NCBI RefSeq assembly: GCF_900112575.1
Contig: NZ_FOMH01000009.1
Location: 109,289 to 173,288, forward strand
Length of the DNA stretch: 64,000 bases
Direction of reading: 5' to 3'
DNA from: Flavobacterium phragmitis
GTDB taxonomy: Bacteria > Bacteroidota > Bacteroidia > Flavobacteriales > Flavobacteriaceae
This document shows, in pieces, positions 8,600 to 17,912 of the stretch. The position numbers were made by a program, and so were the translations under genes. The notes under the pieces were generated by a model. That model was not told where the DNA came from and ran no database searches. It saw nothing but the letters and a program-made list of their open reading frames with translations. Positions within the stretch are counted from its first letter, which is position 1. Each line of letters opens with the position of its first letter.

Positions 8600-8893
8600 T
8601 TAAAGACTTTTTAGTTTTTTCATAAAGACCGGAAAAACTTCATTTAATTCGTCAAAAAGTGGGTTTTTGCGATTTTTAATTTTGATTTCACTGAATAATT
8701 TTAATCCAATTGCAAACTGAACCGCTTCTGAATCGTCAGCAAAAATGTTCTTTTCTCTGATTTTGTCAATGATCCCAAAAATTTCATCATGATTATCAAA
8801 TTCGATTCCCAATTCTTTTGCAGGCTCAGTTTCGCCGTTTGCATATTGCTTAAGACTTAAGGTCAAGTAATATTTGTTTGATCTTTTTTCCAT
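8600..8893 (-). CDS. DUF3861 family protein
   Basis: 97 residues starting MEKRSNKYYLTLS. An upstream in-frame ATG at 8968 exists but lies within the response-regulator gene, so the start after that gene's stop is preferred. The sequence has the DUF3861 pattern: (Y/T)LTLSLKQYANGE near the start, NHDEIFGIIDKIRE, then GLKLFSEIKIKNRKNPLFDELNEVF. Function of DUF3861 is not established. It lies 19 bases after the LytTR regulator gene and is likely the third gene of that operon. Confidence 0.72.
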   Translation of the reverse strand: MEKRSNKYYLTLSLKQYANGETEPAKELGIEFDNHDEIFGIIDKIREKNIFADDSEAVQFAIGLKLFSEIKIKNRKNPLFDELNEVFPVFMKKLKSL

Positions 8894-8912
8894 AATTATT
8901 ATAATTCTAATT

Positions 8913-9647
8913 TTATTTAAGCCATTTATCAACCATTGATTTAAAGGCTTCTTTATATTGTTCGCCAACCGTAATTTCTATCTTATCGATAAAAATGGAG
9001 TTTTTACTGATGGCACTGATTTTATCTAATGAAATGATGAAAGAACGATGTACACGCATGAATTTTGCTGATGGAAGTTTTTCTTCTAAAGCTTTAAGGG
9101 ATATAAGTGAGAGTACAGCTTTCTGCGAATCTTCAAGATGTACTTTTACATAATCTTTCAAACTTTCGATGTAACAAATGTCCTTTAATGAAATACGAAC
9201 CCATTGGTATTCGACTTTTAAAAAGATAAATTCATCATCGGCAGCAATATTTTGGAATGCATTATTATTGGCTTCTTCATGCAATTGCAACACTTTATTG
9301 GCCGCACGTAGAAATTCTTCATAACTAAAAGGCTTTAAAAGATAATCTACAGCATTCACTCGATAACCTTCAATAGCATAATGATTATAAGCTGTTGTAA
9401 AAACGATTTTTGGCAATGGACCAGCTTGATCTTGTAAAAGTCTTGCGAGTTCCATTCCTGTCAAATTAGGCATATTAATATCCAAGAAAACGACATCTGG
9501 TTTTTCTTCTTTAATAATGCCCATTGCATCTACAGCATTGTCACAGGTCGTAATCAATTTTAAAAATGGCGTCTGCTGAATAAACGTTTCTACCAATTTT
9601 AAAGCTAATGGTTCATCATCTACTGCTATACATCTTAATACGGTCAT
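8913..9647 (-). CDS. LytTR-type response regulator
   Basis: 244 residues. The receiver domain (1-120) has the acidic pocket VDDEP (Asp10-Asp11) and the phospho-acceptor Asp56 in VVFLDINMPNLTG, with Lys in YLLKPFSYEEFL. The C-terminal LytTR DNA-binding domain (about 145-244) shows YIESLKDYVKVHL, MRVHRSFIISLDKI and IDKIEITVGEQYKE. Together with the overlapping sensor kinase it forms a LytS/LytR pair, common in Bacteroidota. The operon is divergent from the RND efflux operon, which is a plausible target; that link is inference from position. Confidence 0.92.
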   Translation of the reverse strand: MTVLRCIAVDDEPLALKLVETFIQQTPFLKLITTCDNAVDAMGIIKEEKPDVVFLDINMPNLTGMELARLLQDQAGPLPKIVFTTAYNHYAIEGYRVNAVDYLLKPFSYEEFLRAANKVLQLHEEANNNAFQNIAADDEFIFLKVEYQWVRISLKDICYIESLKDYVKVHLEDSQKAVLSLISLKALEEKLPSAKFMRVHRSFIISLDKISAISKNSIFIDKIEITVGEQYKEAFKSMVDKWLK

Positions 9648-10693
9648 TGCTCTAAAGTTATTTTCAATTTAATTTTATAAGTTCCATCTGGAGTAACACC
9701 AAAGGTCATAAAATGATGATTTGGATAAATCAGATGTAATCTTCTTTTGGTATTGGTTAAACCAATGCCGCCTTCATCCGGTACAGAAGCCTTTTCGAAG
9801 AAAGTATTTTCAACTTCAAATTCTAAATCGGTTCCGTTTTGTACAAGTTTAATGTGTATTTCGCTTTTATCAGTGGCATGAACACCATGTTTAAATGCAT
9901 TTTCTACTAAAGGTAATAATAACATTGGCACAATTGGATAATCCTGAATTTTTTCAGGAATTTCAGTTGTAATAGTCAATTTGCTGTTGGCACGCAGTTT
10001 CATTAAAGCAATAAAATCTTTTAGAAATTCAACTTCTTTTAATAAAGTCGTTCTTTCGCCTTCAGTACTGTAAAGTAGATAGCGCATCATACGACTTAAG
10101 GTATGAAGTGCATTTCTGGAATCTTCAATATCTGTATAAGTCAGAGAATAAATGCTATTTAAGGAATTAAAGAAAAAATGCGGATTGATCTGTGCTTTAA
10201 GCATGGCCAATTCCGCCATTGTTTTGTCCTGCTCTAATTTCTGTTTGTGCTGTGCGGCTTTCTGCCAATATTGTAACATCGCCCAACTTGTACTGATTCC
10301 TAAAACCAGCAAAGTGAGTGTTAAAACGTAATTGTCAAAATAAGGATTTCGGTATTTTTTAAAACCTAAAATCAAACTGATTTTATTGTGAAGATCGGTC
10401 TGTGAGGTATAAAAATAAGCAATAAGCTGCATGGCAAAAATGATGACCAAAGCCCAAATCATAAAAGGAGAAATATTGTCTTTAAAGATGGTTTTGGGAA
10501 CAATGATTCTAGCATTCGAATAAAAAATAATCATTAACAAGAACAATATAATAATCTGCCAGAGCCAGAATGCGCCTGGAAGAAGTACATTCCATGTTAA
10601 TGGCATGTAAAACAACATGATAAAGCCTAATAATACCCAGCTAAGAATATGCAATCCGGTAAATAAATAGGGTCTAAAAATATTTGGTGTCAT
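9644..10693 (-). CDS. LytS-type sensor histidine kinase
   Basis: 349 residues. Four membrane segments occupy roughly residues 10-32, 40-60, 76-95 and 122-140, followed by a short coiled linker. The HisKA_7TM-less His_kinase domain begins LKAQINPHFFFNSLNSIYSL with phospho-acceptor His172. The HATPase N-box reads LLPLVENAFKHGVH and a G-box GGIGLTNTKRRL. No extracytoplasmic sensing domain is present, so the signal is probably sensed in the membrane. The stop overlaps the regulator start by 4 bases (ATGA), showing translational coupling. Confidence 0.92.
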   Translation of the reverse strand: MTPNIFRPYLFTGLHILSWVLLGFIMLFYMPLTWNVLLPGAFWLWQIIILFLLMIIFYSNARIIVPKTIFKDNISPFMIWALVIIFAMQLIAYFYTSQTDLHNKISLILGFKKYRNPYFDNYVLTLTLLVLGISTSWAMLQYWQKAAQHKQKLEQDKTMAELAMLKAQINPHFFFNSLNSIYSLTYTDIEDSRNALHTLSRMMRYLLYSTEGERTTLLKEVEFLKDFIALMKLRANSKLTITTEIPEKIQDYPIVPMLLLPLVENAFKHGVHATDKSEIHIKLVQNGTDLEFEVENTFFEKASVPDEGGIGLTNTKRRLHLIYPNHHFMTFGVTPDGTYKIKLKITLEQ

Positions 10694-10957
10694 TACAAAT
10701 TATGATTTTATGGCAATATTACATTTTATTTGAATACCATTTTTTGGCAATCGCCCAATAGGGATTTAGAGTCTCTAAAAAGCGTTTCAGAGCCGATAAG
10801 ACAAAAATTAAACACTTGTTTAATATTTAAAAAAAGTCCATCGGTTCTAAGGTTGCCTTTATCGATTGTCTTTCACTCTTCGTCTATTTGAAAATTTTCG
10901 TTTGTTATATTTTAGTTCTTTTGTTGTCATATAATCGATAATCACACATTTTTCACA

Positions 10958-12112
10958 ATGAATAAGCAATCATTTTTAAGTATTCTCGCAGCAGCATTTA
11001 TTATCGCATCTTGTGGTAAAAATGACAAGTCGGCTCAGGCTGGTGGAGCACCGCAGATAAAAGAGTATAAGACTGTGACATTACAGCCGGAATCTGCTAC
11101 ATTAAACAGCGATTTTCCTGCTAGTATTCAGGGACAGCAAAACATAGAGATTCGTCCAAGAGTTGAAGGTTATATTGATAAAATTTTTGTAGACGAAGGT
11201 GCTGTAGTAAAAGCAGGACAGCCTTTGTTTAAAATCAGTGCTCCAGAATATGAGCAGCAAGTTCGTACAGCAACTGCAAGTATTAAAAGTGCTCAGGCAG
11301 ATTTAAGTGCAGCAAAACTGGCTGTAAATAAAGTAAAACCTTTAGTAGAAAAAGGAATCATTAGTAAATACGATTTAGAATCGGCTCAATATACTTATGA
11401 GTCGGCTTTGGCAGCTTTGGCACAGGCCAATGCAGCTTTGGTAAATGCGAAAGTTAATTTAGGTTATACTACTGTAACTAGTCCTGTTAATGGAGTTGTG
11501 GGTTCAATCCCATTTCGTTTAGGAAGTTTGGTAAGTTCAAATACTACAGAGCCTTTAACAACAGTTTCAAGTATCGGTAATGTGTACGCTTATTTTGCAA
11601 TGAACGAAAAAACACTATTGAATTTCACTAAAGATTCAGGTGCTTCATTGAACCAAAAACTAAAAAGCATGCCAGCAGTTTCTTTATTGCTTTCAGATGG
11701 TTCTGCATACGATGAAAAAGGACATATTGAAACCGTAAACGGATTAATCAATACAGAGACAGGAACGGTAAACGTTAGAGCGCGTTTCCCAAATCCAAAA
11801 GGAATTATCAGAAGCGGAAGCAGTACTACAGTTCGTATTCCAAAAGAAGTAAAAGACGGAATTATTATTCCGCAGAGCGCAACATTTGAGCTTCAGGATA
11901 AAATGTTTGCCGTAGTTTTAGGAAAAGACGGTAAAACTAAAAATGCCAATATCACAGTACTTGAAAATACAGCAGGAAACTATTATGTGGTAACAAGCGG
12001 TTTACAAGCAGGTGACCAAATTGTATTAGAAGGTGTTGCTTCGCTAAAAGAAGGAACTGAAATTAAAGCCCAAAATCAAAGCCCGGAAACAGTTTACGCC
12101 GATTTAAAATAA
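10958..12112 (+). CDS. RND efflux periplasmic adaptor (MFP) lipoprotein
   Basis: 384 residues with a lipoprotein signal (FIIASCGKND, Cys19). Membrane-fusion-protein order is visible: a lipoyl half-motif IEIRPRVEGYIDKIFVDEGA (about 66-86), an alpha-hairpin rich in Ala/Gln/Lys (SAKLAVNKVKP, YESALAALAQANAALVN), the second lipoyl half VTSPVNGVVG, and a beta-barrel plus membrane-proximal C-terminus. This is the AcrA/MexA type that couples an inner-membrane RND pump to an outer-membrane channel. First gene of a three-gene operon; the next gene starts 5 bases later. Confidence 0.92.
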   Translation: MNKQSFLSILAAAFIIASCGKNDKSAQAGGAPQIKEYKTVTLQPESATLNSDFPASIQGQQNIEIRPRVEGYIDKIFVDEGAVVKAGQPLFKISAPEYEQQVRTATASIKSAQADLSAAKLAVNKVKPLVEKGIISKYDLESAQYTYESALAALAQANAALVNAKVNLGYTTVTSPVNGVVGSIPFRLGSLVSSNTTEPLTTVSSIGNVYAYFAMNEKTLLNFTKDSGASLNQKLKSMPAVSLLLSDGSAYDEKGHIETVNGLINTETGTVNVRARFPNPKGIIRSGSSTTVRIPKEVKDGIIIPQSATFELQDKMFAVVLGKDGKTKNANITVLENTAGNYYVVTSGLQAGDQIVLEGVASLKEGTEIKAQNQSPETVYADLK

Positions 12113-12117
12113 AAGAA

Positions 12118-15100
12118 ATGTTTAAAAAGTTTATACAAAGACCCGTACTCTCAACGGTAATATCTGTTATTATCGTTATTTTAGGTGTTTTAGGCCTAAT
12201 AGAGTTACCGATTTCTCAATATCCGGATATTGCGCCGCCAACGGTAAACGTGGCAGCAAGTTATACCGGAGCCAACGCGGATGTGGTACTTAAAAGTATC
12301 GTAATTCCGTTGGAAGAACAAATTAATGGTGTAGAAAACATGACATACATGACTTCTACAGCAACAAACGACGGAAATGCTTCTATAAAAGTTTTCTTTA
12401 AAGTAGGAACGAATCCTGATTTAGCGGCGGTAAACGTGCAGAACAGGGTTTCCAGAGCAACAAGTTTATTACCTGTAGAGGTAACACAGGCTGGGGTTAC
12501 TGTAACCAAAAGCCAGAGCAGTAACTTATTGATTTTCTCTTTATACAGTGATGATAAAGCTTACGATCAGACATTTCTTCAAAACTATGCAAAAATCAAT
12601 CTTGTACCTCAGATTCAGCGTGTAGTTGGAGTAGGAGATGTAACCGTTTTTGGTGCAAAAGATTACTCTATGAGAATCTGGCTGAAACCAGATGTAATGC
12701 AGCAATACAAACTGATTCCGAGTGATATTTCGGCCGCTTTAGCTGAACAGAATATTGAAGCGGCGCCAGGTAAATTTGGTGAAAACGGAAATCAGGCGTT
12801 TCAATATGTAATTAAGTACAAAGGACGTTTAACATCAGCTAAAGAATTTGAGGAAATTATCATCAAATCGGTTGGGAATGGACAGATGTTACGACTTAAG
12901 GATGTCGCTAAAGTTGAGTTAGGATCTTTAAGTTATTCATCGACGATTAAAACAAACGGTGTAGAATCGGCGGCGATGGCAATCAGCCAGACTCCAGGAT
13001 CAAATGCACGTGATGTAATCATCAATTCTAAAAAATTGATTGAAGAAGCAGCAAAGAGTTTTCCAAAGGGTATGAAATATACCATTATGGTGGATGTTAA
13101 CGAAAACTTAGACGCTTCTATTGAGAAAGTGATTCACACTTTAGTTGAAGCATTTATTTTAGTTTTCATCGTAGTTTTTATTTTCCTTCAAGATTTTAGA
13201 TCGACTTTAATTCCAGCTATTGCGGTTCCAGTTGCAATTGTGGGGACGTTCTTTTTCCTGAACCTATTCGGATTTACGATTAACTTATTGACGCTTTTTG
13301 CGATGGTACTCGCCATTGGTATTGTGGTCGATGATGCGATTGTCGTCGTTGAGGCCGTCCATGCCAAACTCGATGACGGATATAAATCGGCTAAAAAAGC
13401 TACTATTCATGCGATGGACGAAATTTCGGGAGCGATTATTTCGATTACATTAGTAATGGCGGCGGTATTTATTCCTGTAACATTTATTACTGGATCAACA
13501 GGGGTTTTCTACAAACAGTTTGGTATTACACTGGCTGTAGCGATTATTCTTTCTGCGGTAAACGCCTTGACTTTGAGTCCGGCATTATGTGCGCTTTTAT
13601 TAAAACCACATGCTGACGATCACAAACATAAAAGCTTTTTACAGCGTTTTTATACTTCATTCAACGTTGCCTTTGATAATGTAACGCAGCGATACAAACG
13701 TTCCGTAAGTTTCCTTTCTGTTAAAAAATGGATTGCTTTGGCTTCTATTATCATTGCTGGTTTGGCATTGGTTTATATGATGAAAACTACGCCGTCTGCT
13801 TTCGTTCCTTCAGAAGATCAGGGAACTGTTTTTGCTAACATCAGCTTACCGCCATCAGCTTCTATGGAGCGTTCGGATATTATTGCCAAAAGAGTTGATA
13901 GTATTGCGAAAACTATTCCGGGAGTAAAAAATACGCTTCGTATCGTTGGACAGAACTTTACAGCTGGAGCAGGTAGTGCTTACAGTATGGTAATCGTGAA
14001 ATTATATCCTTGGGATCAGCGTGATTTAAGTGTTGATGATGTGATCGGACAGCTTTTTGCTAAAACAAGCGGTATTCGTGAAGCAAGTATCTTCTTTATT
14101 TCGCCACCAACTATTCAAGGTTTTGGACAAAGTGGTGGATTCGAATTCCAATTACAGGATAAAGGAGGACATACTACTGCCGAGTTCTTTAAAGTAAATA
14201 ATGAATTCTTGGCGAAGTTATCGGAGCGTCCAGAAATTCAGTACGCAACAACGCCTTTCAATCCTGGATTCCCTCAGTATATGATGGATATTAATTTAGC
14301 GAAAGCGAAGGATGCTGGAGTTTCTGTAAATACCATTCTATCAACTATGCAAGGTTATTATGGTGGATTGTATGCTTCCAACTTCAATAAGTTCGGAAAA
14401 CAATACCGTGTAATGGTTCAGGCTTCTCCAGAGTTTAGAGCGAATACACAAGGATTGAATAAAATCTTTGTTCGTAACAGTGCTGGAAATATGGCACCAA
14501 TTACAGAGTTTGTAAAAATGACAAGAGTTTTTGGACCAGAATCTATTTCGAGATTTAACTTATTTACGTCAATTTCGATTACGGGAGCACCAAAACCAGG
14601 TTATAGTTCTGGAGATGCGATTAAAGCAATCCAGGAAGTGGCAGCAGAAAATCTTCCAGCAGGTTATGGTTATGAATTCTCTGGATTAACGCGTGAGGAA
14701 TTAGCTTCGGGAAGTGAAACGATATTCATTTTCGTATTATGTTTGGTATTCGTTTATTTCTTATTAAGCGCGCAGTACGAAAGTTATATTCTTCCTTTTG
14801 CAGTATTATTGTCAATTCCGTTTGGATTAGCTGGAGCTTATTTGTTCTCGATTATTTTCAAATTGAATAGTAATATTTATTTGCAGATTTCCTTAATCAT
14901 GTTGATTGGACTTCTCGCCAAGAACGGTATTTTGATTGTCGAATTTGCTTTGGACAGAAGACGTAAAGGGTTGCCAGTTGTTCAAGCAGCAATTGAAGGA
15001 GCTGTAGCACGTTTACGTCCAATTTTGATGACTTCATTTGCCTTTATTTTGGGACTTGTTCCATTGATGTTTGCTTCTGGAGCGGGAGCTGTTGGTAACA

Positions 15101-15297
15101 AATCGATTGGTACAGGCGCAGTAGGAGGTATGTTGATTGGAACTATTTTGGGAGTATTTGTTATTCCGGTTCTGTTTATCATTTTCCAAAATTTACAAGA
15201 AAAAATAAGCGGGCCAGCAAAAGACGGTTATGACGATGATGATGATGATGATGATGATGATGACGAAATTCATGTATTAGAAGCTCACAAAGAGTAA
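12118..15297 (+). CDS. RND multidrug efflux pump, HAE1 (AcrB) type
   Basis: 1059 residues, typical HAE1 length plus a tail. N-terminal MFKKFIQRPVLSTVISVII, ELPISQYPDIAPP, large periplasmic loops, and the proton-relay motif GIVVDDAIVVVE in TM4 with paired aspartates; the C-terminal half repeats the pattern (MLIGLLAKNGILIVEFA, ARLRPILMTS). It exports hydrophobic drugs or metabolites by proton exchange. Substrate cannot be predicted. The C-terminus is unusual: a run of 11 Asp codons followed by EIHVLEAHKE, encoded by a near-perfect GAT repeat at 15232-15264. Confidence 0.95.
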   Translation: MFKKFIQRPVLSTVISVIIVILGVLGLIELPISQYPDIAPPTVNVAASYTGANADVVLKSIVIPLEEQINGVENMTYMTSTATNDGNASIKVFFKVGTNPDLAAVNVQNRVSRATSLLPVEVTQAGVTVTKSQSSNLLIFSLYSDDKAYDQTFLQNYAKINLVPQIQRVVGVGDVTVFGAKDYSMRIWLKPDVMQQYKLIPSDISAALAEQNIEAAPGKFGENGNQAFQYVIKYKGRLTSAKEFEEIIIKSVGNGQMLRLKDVAKVELGSLSYSSTIKTNGVESAAMAISQTPGSNARDVIINSKKLIEEAAKSFPKGMKYTIMVDVNENLDASIEKVIHTLVEAFILVFIVVFIFLQDFRSTLIPAIAVPVAIVGTFFFLNLFGFTINLLTLFAMVLAIGIVVDDAIVVVEAVHAKLDDGYKSAKKATIHAMDEISGAIISITLVMAAVFIPVTFITGSTGVFYKQFGITLAVAIILSAVNALTLSPALCALLLKPHADDHKHKSFLQRFYTSFNVAFDNVTQRYKRSVSFLSVKKWIALASIIIAGLALVYMMKTTPSAFVPSEDQGTVFANISLPPSASMERSDIIAKRVDSIAKTIPGVKNTLRIVGQNFTAGAGSAYSMVIVKLYPWDQRDLSVDDVIGQLFAKTSGIREASIFFISPPTIQGFGQSGGFEFQLQDKGGHTTAEFFKVNNEFLAKLSERPEIQYATTPFNPGFPQYMMDINLAKAKDAGVSVNTILSTMQGYYGGLYASNFNKFGKQYRVMVQASPEFRANTQGLNKIFVRNSAGNMAPITEFVKMTRVFGPESISRFNLFTSISITGAPKPGYSSGDAIKAIQEVAAENLPAGYGYEFSGLTREELASGSETIFIFVLCLVFVYFLLSAQYESYILPFAVLLSIPFGLAGAYLFSIIFKLNSNIYLQISLIMLIGLLAKNGILIVEFALDRRRKGLPVVQAAIEGAVARLRPILMTSFAFILGLVPLMFASGAGAVGNKSIGTGAVGGMLIGTILGVFVIPVLFIIFQNLQEKISGPAKDGYDDDDDDDDDDDEIHVLEAHKE
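15232..15264 (+). repeat. GAT trinucleotide microsatellite in coding sequence
   Basis: Eleven consecutive Asp codons, nearly all GAT with GAC at positions near each end, inside the cytoplasmic C-terminal tail of the RND pump. Being trinucleotide, length changes would keep the frame. Confidence 0.8.
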
Positions 15298-15315
15298 AAT
15301 TTAATTAAGAAAGAA

Positions 15316-16722
15316 ATGACTAATAGTTCAAATAAATATATTCTAATGGTAATGACGGCCGCACTTTTAAGTGCGTGCTCCGTTACCAAGAAATACGAAC
15401 GTCCCACAACTTTAAAAACAGACCAGCTGTATCGTGATCAATCTTCTACAGATTCGACTACGATTGCTACTATGCCTTGGCAGAGTGTTTTTAAAGATGA
15501 GAAATTGAACGCTTTAATTCAGAAAGGTTTAGATCAAAACCTGAATCTGAAAAATGCAATTGAAAATATTGTGCAAGCAAGAGCTTCTCTGCGTCAGAGC
15601 AAATTAGCTTATTACCCAACTTTACAATTGGACGCAAGCGCTACTCATAACAAGCAATCACAAGCGGGACTTAACTTTCCGGCAGGAATTAATATCAATA
15701 CTTTAACCACAACCTATAAATTAGGGGCAAGTACCTCTTGGGAACTGGATGTTTGGGGTAAATTAAGCAGTTCCAAAAGAGCGGCTTTAGCAACTTATTT
15801 AGCAACTGATGCTGCAAAACAAGCCATTCAGACACAATTGATTGCAGATATTGCAAATAATTATTTTGCACTTCTGGCTTATGATAAATCACTTAAAATT
15901 ACCCAGGCAACATTAGAAAGCCGTATTAAAAATGTAGAGACAATCAAAGCTTTAAAAGAAGGTGCTATTGTAACAGGAGCAGCAGTTGTTCAGAGTGAAG
16001 CCAATCAGCATGCGGCAGAAGTTTTGATTCCAGATTTGAAACAGAATATCCGTGAAACTGAAAATGCATTGAATATTTTGTTGGGACAAGCGCCAGGGCC
16101 AATTGACAGAGGAGAATTAGGAACTCAGATTATTCCTGAAAAAATCGCTTTAGGTATGCCAGCTCAATTATTAGAAAATCGTCCAGATGTTCGTCAGGCG
16201 GAGTTTAATTTTAGAGTTGCTTTTGAATCTACCAACTTGGCGAAAACTTATTTCTATCCAAGTTTAACGCTTACTGCTAGTACAGGTTTTTCTAATTTAG
16301 AATTGAAAGACTTTTTCAGCAATTCGATTTTTTATTCTATTATTGGAGGTTTGACACAGCCAATTTTTAATCAAGGATTGAATAAAATGAGATTGACAAC
16401 AGCCCAGTCGCAACAATTACAAGCCTATAATAATTTCCAGCAAACTCTTTTAATAGCAGGTCAGGAAGTTTCTAATGCTTTGTATTCTTATGAAATGGCG
16501 GTTGAAAAAGAAGATTCAAGACAAAAACAAATTGAAGCTTTAGAGAAAGCAGTTGATTTCACACAACAGCTTTTGGAATATAGTTCAGCAACTAATTATA
16601 CTGATGTATTGACTTCAGAACAAAATCTTTTGGCCGCTCAGTTAAGCGGGATCAATGATAATTTGCAGAAGTTACAAGCTGTGGTTAATTTATACAGAGC
16701 TTTAGGTGGAGGTTGGAAGTAA
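15316..16722 (+). CDS. RND outer-membrane factor (OprM/TolC type) lipoprotein
   Basis: 468 residues with a lipoprotein signal (MTAALLSACSV, Cys21). The OEP fold has two related halves: WELDVWGKLSSSKRAAL in the first and ENRPDVRQAEFNFRVAFEST, YPSLTLTASTGF, GGLTQPIFNQG in the second. This NodT-family channel completes the tripartite pump with the adaptor and RND genes immediately upstream (18-base spacing). Coiled-coil heptads of the periplasmic tunnel are visible around 190-220 and 395-440. The operon appears to end here; a terminator follows at about 16907. Confidence 0.92.
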   Translation: MTNSSNKYILMVMTAALLSACSVTKKYERPTTLKTDQLYRDQSSTDSTTIATMPWQSVFKDEKLNALIQKGLDQNLNLKNAIENIVQARASLRQSKLAYYPTLQLDASATHNKQSQAGLNFPAGININTLTTTYKLGASTSWELDVWGKLSSSKRAALATYLATDAAKQAIQTQLIADIANNYFALLAYDKSLKITQATLESRIKNVETIKALKEGAIVTGAAVVQSEANQHAAEVLIPDLKQNIRETENALNILLGQAPGPIDRGELGTQIIPEKIALGMPAQLLENRPDVRQAEFNFRVAFESTNLAKTYFYPSLTLTASTGFSNLELKDFFSNSIFYSIIGGLTQPIFNQGLNKMRLTTAQSQQLQAYNNFQQTLLIAGQEVSNALYSYEMAVEKEDSRQKQIEALEKAVDFTQQLLEYSSATNYTDVLTSEQNLLAAQLSGINDNLQKLQAVVNLYRALGGGWK

Positions 16723-16906
16723 AAAAACTTTAATTTATTAAATCTTACCGTTTGTCGGAATAATTGCACCTTTCGTCTAATAAATTATTTATTATTATAG
16801 AATTGCATTTACCTTTGACACGGTTAAAAATTATAAAAATATACTTTTAAGTTCCCACGATCAAGATCATTTGATGATCACTTAATTTAAATAAAAACAT
16901 GACTAT
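16723..16906. other. A/T-rich spacer after the efflux operon
   Basis: No gene seen. A short palindrome-like stretch gatcaagatcatttgatgatc lies near 16859-16880. Distance between the operon end and the terminator (about 185 bases) leaves room for a small RNA or a long 3' UTR, but nothing positive supports either. Confidence 0.35.
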
Positions 16907-16936
16907 AAAACGCCTCAGAAATGGGGCGTTTTTTTA
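16907..16936 (+). terminator. Intrinsic terminator
   Basis: aaaacgcc / ggcgtttt stem with a 10-base loop followed by a run of T. Same G+C core (ACGCC...GGCGT) as the terminators at 6976 and 17563. Confidence 0.75.
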
Positions 16937-17069
16937 TTGAATGTATGTCGGCTGAAAAGTACTATTCGTCGATTACTTTCATGGTTCTGTATAATGAATG
17001 CGATATGTTTAAATATTGGCACTAATTTCGATTGCTATCTACTAAAATAAATATTTAAAACTAAAGATC

Positions 17070-17543
17070 ATGAAAAAATTAGTATTCGCCTCAGTACTCT
17101 TTATGAGTGTTTTTTTCGCCCAAGCGCAAGTATCAATCAATGTAAATATTGGAACACCACCAAATTGGGGACCGCAAGGTTACGATGACAGCAGATATTA
17201 TTACCTGCCAGATATCGATGTATATTATGATGTAAATCAAAGTGTATTTATCTACGACAATGGAGGTAAATGGATCCGTGAAAAAAGACTTCCTTCAAGA
17301 TACAGAAACTATGATTTGTATTCAGGCTACAAAGTTGTTTTGACAGATTATAGAGGAGATTCACCTTATTATTATCATTCTAAACATATAAAATCTTATC
17401 CGAAAGGTTATGTTGGAAAACCTCAGAAAAACAGAGGCGAAAAACCAAAAGGAAACAACGGAAATCATTACGGAAAGGACAAAGGTAATAAAGGAAAAAA
17501 CAACTCCAAAAACCACGATCACGGAAACGGCAAACACCGTTAA
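17070..17543 (+). CDS. Small secreted Lys/Gly/Asn-rich protein
   Basis: 157 residues with a signal peptide ending FFAQAQ (about residue 20). The mature N-terminal half is Tyr/Asp-rich (YDDSRYYYLPDIDVYYDV, NQSVFIYDNGGKWIREKRLP), a pattern seen in small exported proteins of Flavobacteriia. The C-terminal 45 residues are low complexity, very basic and His/Asn/Gly-rich (KPKGNNGNHYGKDKGNKGK). Function unknown; binding to polyanions at the surface is only a guess from charge. It stands alone between two terminators. Confidence 0.7.
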   Translation: MKKLVFASVLFMSVFFAQAQVSINVNIGTPPNWGPQGYDDSRYYYLPDIDVYYDVNQSVFIYDNGGKWIREKRLPSRYRNYDLYSGYKVVLTDYRGDSPYYYHSKHIKSYPKGYVGKPQKNRGEKPKGNNGNHYGKDKGNKGKNNSKNHDHGNGKHR

Positions 17544-17562
17544 TTCATAAAATGACTAAATG

Positions 17563-17593
17563 AAAACGCCTCCACTTTTGGAGGCGTTTTTTG
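17563..17593 (+). terminator. Intrinsic terminator
   Basis: Perfect 11-bp stem aaaacgcctcc / ggaggcgtttt with a 6-base loop and a T-run, 20 bases after the secreted-protein stop. Confidence 0.85.
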
Positions 17594-17639
17594 GTTTTAT
17601 AAAAAATAACATCATTATTTTATCATCATATATTTCAAC

Positions 17640-17906
17640 ATAGCCCGTTTCAACCAAGGGGATATAATTAGTAGCTAACATAAATTGCCTCCAGCTTTAG
17701 CTGGAGGTTAATAGATGTTGGATTTGTTGGCTTTAGCCAAACTAAGCGAAAAGTTTGGCTAAAGCCTTTTTATTTACAATAAACAAAAAACCTCCAGCTA
17801 AAGCTGGAGGCAATTGATATTTAAATATTTTTATTAAAAAATAAATTTGTGCTAATTAGTCTAATTCGTGGCTAAAAAAATCTTTTTAATCCAAATAATC
17901 TGTGGC
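17640..17906. repeat. Nested REP-like palindromes
   Basis: Outer arms 17684-17709 and 17789-17814 are perfect 26-base inverted repeats with core cctccagctttagctggagg. Between them lies a second palindrome with 15-base arms at 17729-17743 and 17752-17766 (core ggctttagcc). A partial copy of the TAGCCCG...CAACC family precedes at 17640-17660, and fragments of the 'attcgtggctaaaaa' repeat follow near 17865-17905. No gene is present between 17544 and 17912. The same two cores recur together at 40575-40654. Confidence 0.8.
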
Positions 17907-17912
17907 TAAAAA

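Noticed and set aside
16723..17069. Possible small RNA between the efflux operon and the secreted protein gene
   Set aside because: Apart from the terminator no promoter match or conserved structure could be pointed out.
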